64,000 bases of DNA from Adiantum capillus-veneris (Eukaryota > Streptophyta > Polypodiopsida > Polypodiales > Pteridaceae), in NCBI GenBank assembly GCA_014529385.2, contig CM043958.1:147185885-147249884 (forward strand), read 5' to 3'. How positions within the stretch are numbered: position 1 is the stretch's first letter; the number at the start of each line of letters is the position of its first letter. The notes under the pieces were generated by a model. It was given only the letters and a program-made list of their open reading frames with translations. It ran no database searches and was not told where the DNA came from. Below are positions 36,371 through 47,149 of the stretch, one piece after another. The translations under genes were made by a program, and so were the position numbers.

Positions 36371-36966
36371 TTAGTTTTCTATTACCTTAGGTACCTCATC
36401 GAGTTGCAAGGGTGGTAAGGTACTCTCCCAGGATCGAACTTGAAGTGGTTCATCAGGTGATTCTTGAACACTAGGAGGTGTGGATTCCTTTGTAGCTTTA
36501 TAGAGGTCCACTATTGTAGTTGGAGACTGTGGAGAAGCTTTTACCTCCATGGATGCATTACATGAGGAGCTAGAAGCTTCATGGAACTCCCCCCTTCTTG
36601 AGCTAGGTGGAACAAATCGTTCTTTCTTCGGTACCCAAACTAGTTGTGGAACAGGTGTGTAGCATTCTGTGATTTTTTTCTTTCCGCGATTGTCGATTTG
36701 TTTTGGAGATACATGATTTGGTGCACATGGGTCAAGTGACAGGTAAAAACACAATCTACGTTTTGGCACCCATATTTGATCATTTCCTTGATAGTAGCCT
36801 TGGGATTCCAATAGTTGTTTAGGAATCCAACGCCACGTTTTCTTACTTTTCTTGGAGCGAGTGGTACATTTCTTACAAGGCTTCTATTTTTTAGCATCAA
36901 CCATGGTCCCTAAAGAAGATTTAGGGACTCACTTGTATGTTTCTTTGTTATATGAGGATGAGTCTT
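36371..36966 (-). pseudogene. E3 post-protease tail
   Basis: This is the equivalent of E2 25,366-25,973, in two overlapping frames. It shows the three motifs RWIPKQLLESQGYY, QIWVPKRRLC and LVWVPKKERF, then a Ser/Pro-rich part ending SWESTLPPLQLDEVPKVIEN. The upstream segment is Lys/Arg-rich. In this element the tail follows the first protease directly because of the internal deletion. Function unknown. Confidence 0.65.
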
Positions 36967-36967
36967 G

Positions 36968-38011
36968 TCAGAAGCTATATGCATTGCTTGTAGCATATTT
37001 AAGGGCACGGACATTTCATCCCCCTCTAATGTTACCCAGGTCGTCCCCCTGTTTCCCCAAGTGTCTATGGTTGCTGCTAGGTGGACCCAATCCACATTGT
37101 CCGACTCGGTCATCCCAGGTAGTACATCCATATAAGGGGAATCTTCCCCAACATCAGTGTCCGCTTTACACGTGTAACAATACTGCAATGGGGCCGAGTG
37201 AACTGTGGTGTGAGATCTATGATCAATTATAAACCTGTTTCCTAGGGGATGTGCTTGACCAGTAAACAAGATCCACTCGAATGACAGAATCTTGGAACTG
37301 CAAGTAGACATGGTTTTTAGACCAGTCATGCACCATTTTTGCTTCCCTCATGAAAGGACGTCCTAAGATCATCTCCGATTCCATAGTGTGTTTAGAGAAA
37401 TCCATAACAATAAAGGTAATCCTTATTTTATGTCCAAAGACCTTGATCTTGAGATCTTCTAGCATCCCAATAGGTTTAACAATAGACCCATTGGCCATCT
37501 TCACTACAATGGTTGTGGTCGCAAGGTGAGGTCTTCCCATAGTTTCCTAGCAATTTTTAGTCACAATGCTAATCCCAGCACCACCATCAAGGATTCCCTT
37601 CACAGTTAATCCCTTAGTAGTGATTGGTATGGTCGCATTGGATTCATCACCCTCAAAGTATTGTCCCAACTTGTTAACAGGTATTGTTATAACAAGGTTC
37701 TCATCTAGGTTGGGTTGTGAATCTAAGTTTTCCTCCTCTATTGGCATCTCCCCAGCTCCATCCATCTGTGCAAATTGTGGTAGCCCAAACTTTAGTTCTC
37801 CATTGAGTAAGGGTCGAAGAGTTGAGACTAGCTCAGGGTCTTTATATAGTTTGGACATGATGGTGGTTCTAACTTCAGAAGACATGAAACCCATCAATTT
37901 GGCAATGTTTAACGGCACCTTTTGGACTTTAGTCCCTTGACGTGGGGAAGATGGGATCTCCATTTCTTCTATAGGATCAAGTAGTCCCTCTGTAAACATT
38001 CTTTCCATCAA
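36968..38011 (-). pseudogene. E3 protease region
   Basis: It opens with MSSEVRTTIMSKLYKDPELV and a QMDGAGEMPIEEENLD block. Next is the site ILDGGAGISIVTKN near 37,580, then TMGRPHLATTTIVVKMANGS and SEMILGRPFMREAKMVHDW. A stop lies just after the active-site helix (near 37,547) and a frameshift near 37,300. As in E2, the Asp is followed by Gly-Gly-Ala. The end, MLQAMHIASD, is cut by the deletion junction. Confidence 0.85.
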
Positions 38012-38357
38012 GAAGTGAATACGCCCACTTTCCCATGACTTTAAGTCACTTTATTCTTGGATGACACTAGGTATGGCTAAGGGTCTATGGACTTGGCGAG
38101 GTTGTTGTTGCGTAGGGAACACGGTGTCTGTAATCTGGATCTGCCTAGGTGCTGGTTCTAGATCCCTTTGGGTATCTTCTACCAAACTCCTTAATTTCTT
38201 GACTTGCTCAATCCCCTCTATAGGGTTTGGATAAGTTCCTATCTTCTTCTTGGATCCCTGCCATTGTGTCTCATGAAGATCCTTCTTGTTGGTTTCTATC
38301 TTAGTGGACGTTTGGTCTCCATGGTTTCACCTAAATCAAAATCCTCTTCAGGGTCGT

Positions 38358-41300
38358 TCATATATACTGGGTCATCACAGTCCCTATGTTGGTCTTTGAA
38401 CTGGGGTCTGACTTCGCTGCTTTTTGCGATCTCTTCCTTTGTGTTTTCTTCTTTTTCTGAGATTGGGCAATTGATGTCGTGTCTCTTTCCTCAAGAATAT
38501 ATTTTTGTTTTTGGAGCATCGATCGTGTGAGTACGTTTGCTGATACCACAGGTGTACTTTGTGATGGCTCCTCGGTAACTTCAATCAAGTTTAAGGGCAT
38601 GATCCTTGGTGCAATTGGATTATTTGGACATTGGGCAATCAAATGATCTATGCCACATCGACTACACATGAGTATTGGCATTGTAGATGTGCTCGCTTGA
38701 TTGGTTTGCATTAGTGTGGCGTTCTTCTGTAGCCTAATAGGACACTCGGCTACACGATGTGGACCTCCACACTCATAGCATTGAAGAGGTGGTCTCTTAG
38801 GAGTGTAATTGATATTTTGGCCTCTTGCCGCAAGAGAAGCTACTTGATATACAGGTTTGACTTGTCCCCCATAGTCCTCCCTGTAGTATTGTGGACTTTC
38901 TTCAAGTACATCCAGTCCATATGCAATATTAGGATCTATATCTTCCTCACAGCCTTCCAAACAAGCAATAGATGACTCACAACCCACTTGATTCACAGAA
39001 GTGATTCTCGGATGTGGTGGTTGCGGTCCTAGCACTGGAAGTGGTAAGGGTGTTTTTTGGACAACATTTTGGGCCCTAGGGACCATGTGTTGTGTTGTTT
39101 GTTCAAGAGGTGGGGCCAGCATCAATGCAGGCACTCGAGGTGTGTCTGTCCATGCTAAGGTTGGTCTATTGGCCATCGCACGCTTAAATACTATGCAATC
39201 CTTAGCTTGGTGATCATACCTTCCACATGCCTTGCAATTCCCATTGAATTTTACTCTAAAAGTAGGACATTCACTGGTACTATGCGGTCCATAGCATAAT
39301 GAGCACCATTGTAGCTCCCTTCTTGGATACATATGATTGTTCTGCGGAGCACGATTATCTCTAAGACTCTCTTGAATAGGCTTGGTGAGACCTGCTAAAG
39401 TCATCTCATATATCTTGGGCTCCTTAGCAATAGGCTTTAGGGTCATTGGCTGATGCCCCGATGCTTGTGAGCTAATAGATTTAGACTCAACAGACACTCT
39501 TTCTCCTTGAATCATTAAATTATCCTCCAATTGGATCGCATTGGTGGTGACTGGTTCCCAAGTGGTGATACCTCTAATGACTAGGCCATTGTAGATATCC
39601 TCATGTCATAATCCCCTAATGAACCTATCAAGCAGTTGATTATTATTGAAGCGATCATTTGGATTACAACGAGAATTCAAATGCTTCAAGCGACTAATAA
39701 AGTCTCTCACCGACTCTCCTTCCTCTCGTTGGGCTTTCTGGAGCTGAGAGGCTACAACCCAAAGCACTCCCTCTCGTATGTATTCTTTCAAGAATAGTCT
39801 CCTAAGAGTAGGGTAAATCGTTTTTTCTTCCACCCTTAGGGTTCTATACCAATCCCTGGCCTTTCCACTTAAGGTTAGGCTTAAAGCATTACTCTTATGC
39901 AGGTCATTGTGTTCTCCTAGAGAATCGCATATTTGTTCAAACACTTCGATATGATTTCTCACATCCCCATCTCCACTAAATTTTTGTGTGAGCTTGGCTA
40001 TTTGTACTGCCTTACTTCTAGGCTCTCTATCAGGCGTGTTACGCAAATTCTCAACAATAGATCGACCAATAGCTTGAGAAAATGTTGCCAAGTCACCTAA
40101 GTGAGCAGGCACCGTGGGTGGAGGTTCTCTAGAGACTACATGTGGAGTAGGTATTGGCATTAGGCTTGGCGCATAGGAAGCCCTTGGGTTCCACGTTGGG
40201 TACGATGTTGTTCCATGTGGTGGTCCATAGTTCATATGTGTGGACCTAGGCATAGCAGACGTCGGATGTGACATGCTAATGCTAGCCAGTATAGTCCCAT
40301 GGAAATAAGAACTTGGGTGTTGTGGTTGGGGAGCATAGGTAGTTGAAACAATGGGAGGGGTAGGGACTACATGAGTGCGATGACCCATAGGTGCATACGA
40401 TTGGTACACACTTGTAGGTACTATTGTAGGCAGTGAGCTACCATGTAGCGGTGCTTTACTAACAAATGAGGTCCATGGCGTGTTTCTCGGCATGCCCATC
40501 ATTGGGGTAGGCATGGTAGCCGTGGTGTCATCAAGGGAAAGATGAGCTAGACTTGAAAAGGTAAAGCTATCACTTGTGGGCTCAAATTGCACTGAGACCC
40601 CTGGCGAAACAACATATGGAGGATCCATCGGAATTACCGAGGGAGTCTCCATTTGTGATAAGGTCGGTTGTTGAGCCTTTCCTGTATCTAAGAATCTTAT
40701 GAGACCCGTTGAAGGCATGTTGATCCCCTTGTTCTGTGTCTCTAACTCAATGACCCTATGGATGACCTCACAAAATCTTTGTTGTTGATCCTCCACACTA
40801 GTAGCACCCATTGTGGATAGTAGGAAATCTAACCAACCCATGTGATAGGTGTGACTTGTGTATAGGTCAGTCAGAGTTTTAGTTTGTAGTTCGTACTCCC
40901 AGTTCTCATTTAAGAACACTCCATCTAGGATTGAGGTGCTAGGGGTGTCCTTTGAGCTATATGCAATGTTGCTTTCTAGGGGTTGGCCCTTAGCAGCTGC
41001 TAAGTCAAGAGCACTCAATTGCTCTCTTAGCAAGTATATTGACATAGGGGCTTTCGCTTTTAAATCTCTTCGTTGCTCCACCTTGCGTAAGATCTCGACT
41101 TCGTTTTCCCTTGTTGCAAGGATATACCCCTCAACCTCTTGCACTTCGGCAAGGCTTCTACTATTGGGTAATATGACCTCGGAGGGAAATAACTCTGAAG
41201 AGTCAAGAGGTGCATTGAATGAAGTATTCACATGCACATTCTCTAAGGGCATAGGATCTACGTTGGTCACGAATGAAGAATTTACTTCCCCACCCCCCTC

Positions 41301-41621
41301 ATTTACATCATTAGCTCCATGTTCGGAGCGAGTGGCTCTACCAAAGGTTTCCTTCAAACGGCTAAGTATGCTCGGCACGGGCCGTGGGCCCATGGCATGC
41401 ATATCCTGGCTTGAGCTATCAGGATTAGGCATTTGGAAACCCTCCATGATGTCGTAGTCAGAGGAAGAGTCACTAGACGCTATGTTCGGGTCTTGGTTTG
41501 TACTACCTTGGGTCCCTTCCGAGGGCCCAGAACCTAAATCAGGTGGATATTGAGAACCCGCGTAAGTCAAAATTCTCTCTAGTTGCTCCGTCTCTAGCAC
41601 ACGACCAGAGCGCAGATGCAT
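38358..41621 (-). pseudogene. E3 gag, 1,088-codon frame with one TGA
   Basis: The frame runs from the ATG at 41,621 (MHLRSGRVLETEQL) to 38,358 with a single stop, a TGA at 39,606-39,608. The codons either side (DRFIRGL, then HEDIYNGLVIRG) continue the same protein. A Ser/Pro/Thr-rich N-terminal half is followed by a capsid core (LTLSGKARDWYRTLR, SVRDFISRLKHLNSR). Past the TGA come four intact CCHC knuckles: CSLCYGPHSTSEC, CKACGRYDHQAKDC, CYECGGPHRVAEC and CSRCGIDHLIAQC. Spacing is tight for the first pair and looser for the other two. TGA could come from CGA by one transition. The length and the number of knuckles are unusual for Ty3/gypsy gag. Confidence 0.92.
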
Positions 41622-42357
41622 GTGCCTTTGGCACCCTACAAGCGTCGGCGAATAACCTCGAAGGTTAACCGCTTACCTTCTTTAGGCGTCCGTTTTCACT
41701 CATTTTTTTATGTTTTTAATGTTTTTTAATGATTGTTTTTTTTTATTAAAGTGTGTGATAGCTTGAAACAAGCGTATCACTTAGAGGGTCGCTGTGTGCT
41801 TTACAGCAAAATTTTTGGGCATCTGAAGTTCCGTTGGTCCTCAAAAAATCGAATTTTAGCTACGTGTGAAGCTAAAATTCGTAATTTTAAAGGGCGATAG
41901 ATGTCCTAGCCTGAGCGTGAGCTTGGGCTTGGGTTTGGGCTTGGGTCTGGGAGATATTCCCGATCCCGGTCCTACCTTTAAAATTTTATTTTATTTATTA
42001 TTATTATTATTTTTTAAAGGATAAGGTCGCCGCGGCCTGCGCGAGAGCACATACACACTCTACCTACCTACTTCTAACTAATACACCTACTGTTACACAC
42101 TAACACACTCTATTAGCTCTCACATATCTACTTCCTACTTACTGTACATTACATTAACAGAACTAACAACCTTAATACTAACACCTTACACAGAGAAAAA
42201 ACACAATACCTTTGAAAACTCCAGTACCAAAAAAAATACACAATAATAACACAAAATCCTTCTTCTCAACACACACACCCTCCTTCCTTAACTTTCCTAC
42301 AATTGAAATTGCACCACAAAAGAAGCACAGAGTGCCATTCAAGCTTAGTGTATGGCA
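41622..42357 (-). other. E3 5' leader
   Basis: Non-coding leader between primer site and gag, matching E2 16,562-17,164 in outline. It contains a short G-rich tandem stretch at 41,921-41,950 (GGGCTTGGGTTT-like hexamers, plus strand) and a TTA-rich run near 41,990-42,015. Confidence 0.65.
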
Positions 42358-42376
42358 TTCCCCGGCAGCGGCGCCA
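42358..42376 (-). other. E3 primer binding site
   Basis: On the minus strand it reads TGGCGCCGCTGCCGGGGAA, one mismatch in the first 18 bases from the TGGCGCCGTTGCCGGGGA type. It lies four bases inside the LTR. Confidence 0.92.
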
Positions 42377-42380
42377 AAAA

Positions 42381-42617
42381 TGTGTGCGTATGTCACACGT
42401 GTCAATGCAAGGAACTTGCCAATACACTGTGTGCGAGCCATAAATGGCTCCAAGCACACAAAAAGCCTAAACTAGTAAGCTCAAAGATGGTGTTGTTGTG
42501 TCACTCACCGCTCTACGCTTCCTATCGTGGAGGATTGCTCGCTACGAAGAAGAGGGAGACGCCGCTACGCCGTGCTCAACCTCCTCACTGCCGTCGTGCC
42601 GCCGCAATGCTCGATCG

Positions 42618-42682
<65 letters not shown>

Positions 42683-42945
42683 GCATACACACACACACAC
42701 ACACACACACAAGGAGATGAAGAAGAAGAAGATGGAGATGGAGCAAGTGCACTCTTCAATTGCACAAATGAGAGAATGAGTGAATTTTAGGTTTAGTTGA
42801 CTTTTATATGAGCTCACCCCATTCACACTTGGGCACCCATGCTTAGCCAGCTAATCCCTTGAATGTTCCAGTTAGAGTGCACCTCTCATTCGGCGATCAC
42901 TCGTACCCTTTTCCTATTGGACCGACAAGCTCGGTACCTGACTCT
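42381..42945 (-). repeat. E3 5' LTR
   Basis: The third LTR of the E2/E3 family, inverted. TATAAAAG lies at 42,801-42,808 (minus), with (TC)n at 42,620-42,680 and (AC)n at 42,687-42,711. Its outer end is only approximate: similarity to the other LTRs stops near the TACCGAGCTTG segment at about 42,938, so the terminal 30 bp are diverged or lost. Confidence 0.85.
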
Positions 42946-42989
42946 ACAAGTAAATAATACAACGTCCATCATAGGTGATAGGGTGTCTG

Positions 42990-45545
42990 TGAGCCGTGAG
43001 GGTTAACAACATTGATCAATTCTTGGAAGAGTTTGCCTAGGAATTCTCTAAAAGGGGAATCAAGCACAACACAGTTTCCCAAATCTATGCTTTTAAGCAG
43101 AAGGAGAATGAAAAGGTAAAAGAAGCATCAATTTGCTTCAAGCAGTATATTTAAAGATGTCATGTGTGGGAGCTACCAGAAGATGATCACTTGTTGTTCC
43201 TCTTTATAGAGGGATTAAGAAACAAAACTCTCAAAAAGGACTTACACTTGAAGGCATGCACAACGTTTAAGCAAGTCACTAGGGAAGCATTGTACTTGGT
43301 TAACAATTGCAAAACATACAAGGAGGTAATGGAGGACGTAGAGACAAACATCAGTAGTGTCTCTTCTACCACCAGCAAGTCAACTACACAAAATGTTGAT
43401 GATCAGCTAGTCTAAGAAGTGGTTTACCGAATGAATTAAACCTACAAACAAAACCCCAATCTAAGGCCACAACAACCACAAGCCGTCAATTCTCCAAGAG
43501 TGTCAAAGTGGTGTTCCATTGAGAAAAAATACACAAATCATGATATTAATGAGTGCTTCTATAACCGAAATTACTCAAGGGAATGACCATATGGACCTAC
43601 AGTGGTACAAAAATTTCTACCATCTCCGAGGTATCAGATCAAACCCGACAATGCAGTACAAGGAGGAGACAAACCGCTACCTATGGTGGGACAACATCCA
43701 CCTTTGTCTCTTGACAATAGGAAAATTGTATGTTACGCGCAGTCATTGGAGTCATTCATAACCCAGTCGATGATGTCGCCAACTGTTCACTTTGAGGAAC
43801 CTATAGAAAAACATGTGAGGGAGACTGAGGATGTAGCTTATGCAACTGGGGAAAGTCAATTTTGAGCTAGCATTAATGAAGCTATTGAACCTTCATACGT
43901 GGCTCAAACTACCAGAAACACGCTCGTGTTCATAGAAAACTAGAACTACAAGCCTAGGGGATATTCGCATAGGGCAAGCCAACCAATGGGGGTACCACCA
44001 GCTAGACAACTGGAAGGCCGCTGCTTTGAATGTGGAGGTGACCATTGAGCATGAGAATGTCCACATAAGTGTCAACGAATGATTTTTTTTGGATTTTGTG
44101 ACTATTATGGGAGAGATCAATGATCACATGCTTCAACATTATGTGAAGAATCCTGACAACCTAGGGAAGGCAAGTGTTAATGTCATTGGAATTCTACAGT
44201 GCTTGAGTGGATCCAAGTATGAGCCAGTAGTTCTAGTCAAAGTGGTGACTAGAGCTCAAGCTCAGGAAGCAATAAAAAAATCAACATGTAGTGCATGATT
44301 TAGAGCTTCTCGAACAGACCAAATTTGAAAATGGGTTAGTTCGGACTCAGAGCAAATCATGGAAGTCCAAACAAAACAAATTGAAAGCAAAGAGGTTGAA
44401 GGAAAAGAAAACTTTGAAAATGAAATTAAACCAAACAAAGGAACATCTTAGACGTGAACAAGAGAGCAAGGAAAACACAAAAGGGTCCAAAGAATTGAAG
44501 ACTGTATCTGGCAAATCAATTTTAGTGGAAAAGGTTAACGAGCATTTAAATGTTATGTTGCAAGCCTACGAGGCAAGACTGAAGAACATCCAAACTTTTG
44601 AACAAAGACTTCTGATCTATCCACATCCTAAATTCAAAACCAAATGAATGGAGATGTGCAAAAAATTCATAGAAGCTACTCAAGCTCATATACATCCAGA
44701 AAGCTTGAAGGCTCCTGAGCCAATAATGCATGAGCTGGAAAGGTAAACACAAGAGCGTTTGAGGAAACTAACATGTATGATCAAATTAAAATACAATGAT
44801 TTTGTGATGCTTGTGGAAGGGATCATCTACTTATACATTGCACTAAGAATCCAGGCAACAACATCAACCCTACAAGAACGGACAAGGAAGAACCATTGGC
44901 TATGAGAGTTGCTATGAACATAATTGATGAGACTAAATCCCTAGAGATGCCGCCAATTCTTAAATTAGATGAGCCGTGGACACAGTCACTCTGGGAGACA
45001 ATAAAAAACAAAACAAAAAATGGAAGCATCACGCTACTTTCAGCAGCAATCCCTCAAATCAACATGGACCATGAGATCTATCCGAGAGATATCCAATCGT
45101 TGTATGGCAATACAAGTACGGAGGTATCCATAGAGAGAAAATTGGTAACCATGAGAACTTTACCATCATTTATAGGGGAATATGAGACAAAATTTGAAGT
45201 GAGAATTAGGCCATCACAATGGAATTCTATTCAACGGGTGACAGATATAAAGAGCTTACATGACCTAATGTCTTCTTCTATAAGATGCACAATTACTCTC
45301 GCAAATTTTTTTAAAATTAGACCATATTCGTGGGGACAAATGAGCAATAATCTAGAAAAGATGGGATTGAAGATCCATCCAAAACATTTTATTGTAGAAA
45401 AAATTAAGGAAACAATTCATCTTGAGAAACCCAAAGCAGAACCTATCCCAATGAATTAGAAGGAGAAGACGCAAACACCACCTTACCTCTAGATAACAAA
45501 GGAGTAAAGACAATAGTGATACTTGACAGTGGGGCTAGAGTGGTC
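42990..45545 (+). mobile_element. Ty3/gypsy fragment E4 (gag to protease)
   Basis: This is a plus-strand gypsy remnant related to E1. It has a gag core at 43,020-43,330 (QIYAFKQKENEKV, LFIEGLRNKTLKKDL) and a CCHC knuckle at about 44,020-44,060 broken by stops (CFECGGDH). A second knuckle at 44,803-44,841 is intact in sequence (CDACGRDHLLIHC). The longest frame is 44,896-45,459 (187 codons; LKLDEPWTQSLWETIKNK, FFKIRPYSWGQMSNNLEKMG), which matches E1 near 12,000-12,130. The protease site ILDSGARVVV is at about 45,518. It ends abruptly there, where a tandem repeat begins. No LTR is visible. Confidence 0.85.
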
Positions 45546-46660
45546 GTAGATAGACACAGGTAAATGAGTATATGTGAGCTAAGGGGTGTTGATCCGTTTT
45601 TTATCAAACAAGGACGGCCTAAACAATGCGGGTAGACAAGTAGATAGACTCGTACAGGTAAAGAAGGCGGGCCTAGATGAATGCCTAGATAGGGTGTAAC
45701 CATGAACAAGTAGATAGACACATGTAAAGGAGAAGACGTAGGCGATAACAATGAAAAAGTGGACATGGGCAATAATCGCAAAAAAGTAGGCAAACACAGG
45801 TAAACAAGGCCAGCCAAGACGAATGAGAAATAAGGGTGTTGATCCATCTTTGATCAAACAAGGACGGCCTAAACAATAGGGGTAAACAAGTAGACATGGG
45901 CAATAACTCTGAACACTTAATTAGACATGGGTGGTAGCTGCAAACAAGTAGACTGACATGGAGTGGTAAACAAGGCTGGCCTAGACGCATGAGAAAAAGT
46001 AAGGGAATATTTCTTTGAAAAAATAAGGACAGCCTAAACAGCACATGTAAATAAGTTGGCCTAGATGTCATGGCGCCTAGAGACATGGACAACTAGGAAC
46101 AACTAGGAACAAGTAGACAGACATAGGTGTCCAAGTAGGCATGGGCGGTAAAGGTGATCAACAAGTAGACAAAAACAGGTAACAAGGTTGTTCAAGACGC
46201 ATGAGAAACAAGGGAACAAGTCCTTCATCAAACAAGGATAGCCTAAACAGTGCAGGTAAACAATTAGACATGGGTGGTAACTAGGGACAAGTAGAATGAC
46301 ATGGACATGTAAACAAGGCTGGCCTAGATGCATGAGAAACAAGTAAGTGAATATGTCTTTGACCAAGCAAGGATAACCTAAACGACAACATGTAAACAAG
46401 TAGATATGGACAATAACGGTCAACCTACAAACAAGTAGATTGACATGGACATGTAAACAAGGCTGGCCAAGATGCATGAGAAACAAGTGAGAACATCTTT
46501 GGCCAATACAAGGAAATCCTAAATAGCACAGGTAAACAAGTAGACAACCGTGAACAAGTAGACATGGGAAACCACAAACATGTAGAAAAACGCAGGTAAA
46601 CAAGGCCGGCCTAGATGGACATAGGCATTCATGTTCAAGTAGACATCGACCACCCACCAC
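45546..46660. repeat. Degenerate tandem repeat, ~140-bp higher-order unit
   Basis: Built from short phrases such as GGTAAACAAGTAGACATGG, CAAGGCTGGCCTAGATGCAT and GAGAAACAAG. The marker AAGGA[C/T]GGCCTAAAC and its variants recur at about 45,610, 45,860, 46,024, 46,233, 46,369 and 46,510, giving intervals of roughly 250, 164, 209, 136 and 141 bp. A simple 140-bp unit with expansions would explain these. The array starts exactly where E4 breaks off inside its protease. Long minus-strand frames here are Leu/Cys/Val-rich by-products. Confidence 0.85.
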
Positions 46661-47149
46661 TTTGAGTTCTCTCTCACTCTTCAACAACTTTGATTAAGCA
46701 AGGGCAAGCAAACAGAGGCAACCACAGCCCACTGCGTACCCTTGAGAAGAAAGACCTTTTAATAAACAAAGACAAATGAACATAGGTGTTTGAGTAGACA
46801 TGGACCACTCCAAGGACTAACTCCTCAATAGTTGTAGGTTTTATACTTCCACAAATCCTTTTAGCTTCAATGATAGTTCCTTTTACTTTCCCTGAAAGAG
46901 AGGGAATGAGAGAGTGTGGTAGAGATGTGTAGAAGGAGTGAGAAAAGAGAGAGAAAAGGAGAATGCACCTGATGAGCCCCAACCAACCCTCTCAAGGACC
47001 CCCACACCGTTGCCAATGTGGTATTTGATTTAGATTGCATAAGTGGAATGTACATGACATGCAATACCTAATGAGCGGACTCTACCTACTCAAATAATGA
47101 ATGTTGTCACAACACCTCCTGGGCTGATTTGATGCACCTTTGGATACTT
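46661..47149. other. No feature recognised
   Basis: Non-coding sequence between the tandem repeat and copia fragment C, with a purine-rich stretch at 46,890-46,965. Nothing assignable. Confidence 0.45.

Larger units (their letters stand above)
35940..42945 (-). mobile_element. Ty3/gypsy element E3, internal-deletion derivative
   Basis: It is on the minus strand with a 5' LTR (42,381-42,945), a primer site, leader, long gag, first protease and the family tail. Between protease region and tail the sequence jumps directly from the equivalent of E2 21,690 to the equivalent of E2 25,366, at about 36,967. About 3.7 kb is missing: all of RT, RNase H, integrase and the second protease. The 3' end fades out near 35,940 in sequence matching E2 31,173-31,365, and no 3' LTR is found. 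The gag frames are far better preserved than in E2. Confidence 0.88.

Noticed and set aside
36900-37000. E3 junction as a retrotransposed splice product
   Set aside because: The matching E2 positions show no GT donor at 21,690 and no clear AG acceptor at 25,366. An ordinary deletion is simpler.
41921-41950. Telomere-like G-rich repeat
   Set aside because: GGGCTTGGGTTT hexamers are not the plant telomere unit and span only about 30 bp in a retroelement leader.
45443-46687. Several Leu/Cys/Val-rich minus-strand frames of 92-194 codons
   Set aside because: They read through the degenerate tandem repeat. Their periodic composition follows the DNA repeat, not a membrane protein.
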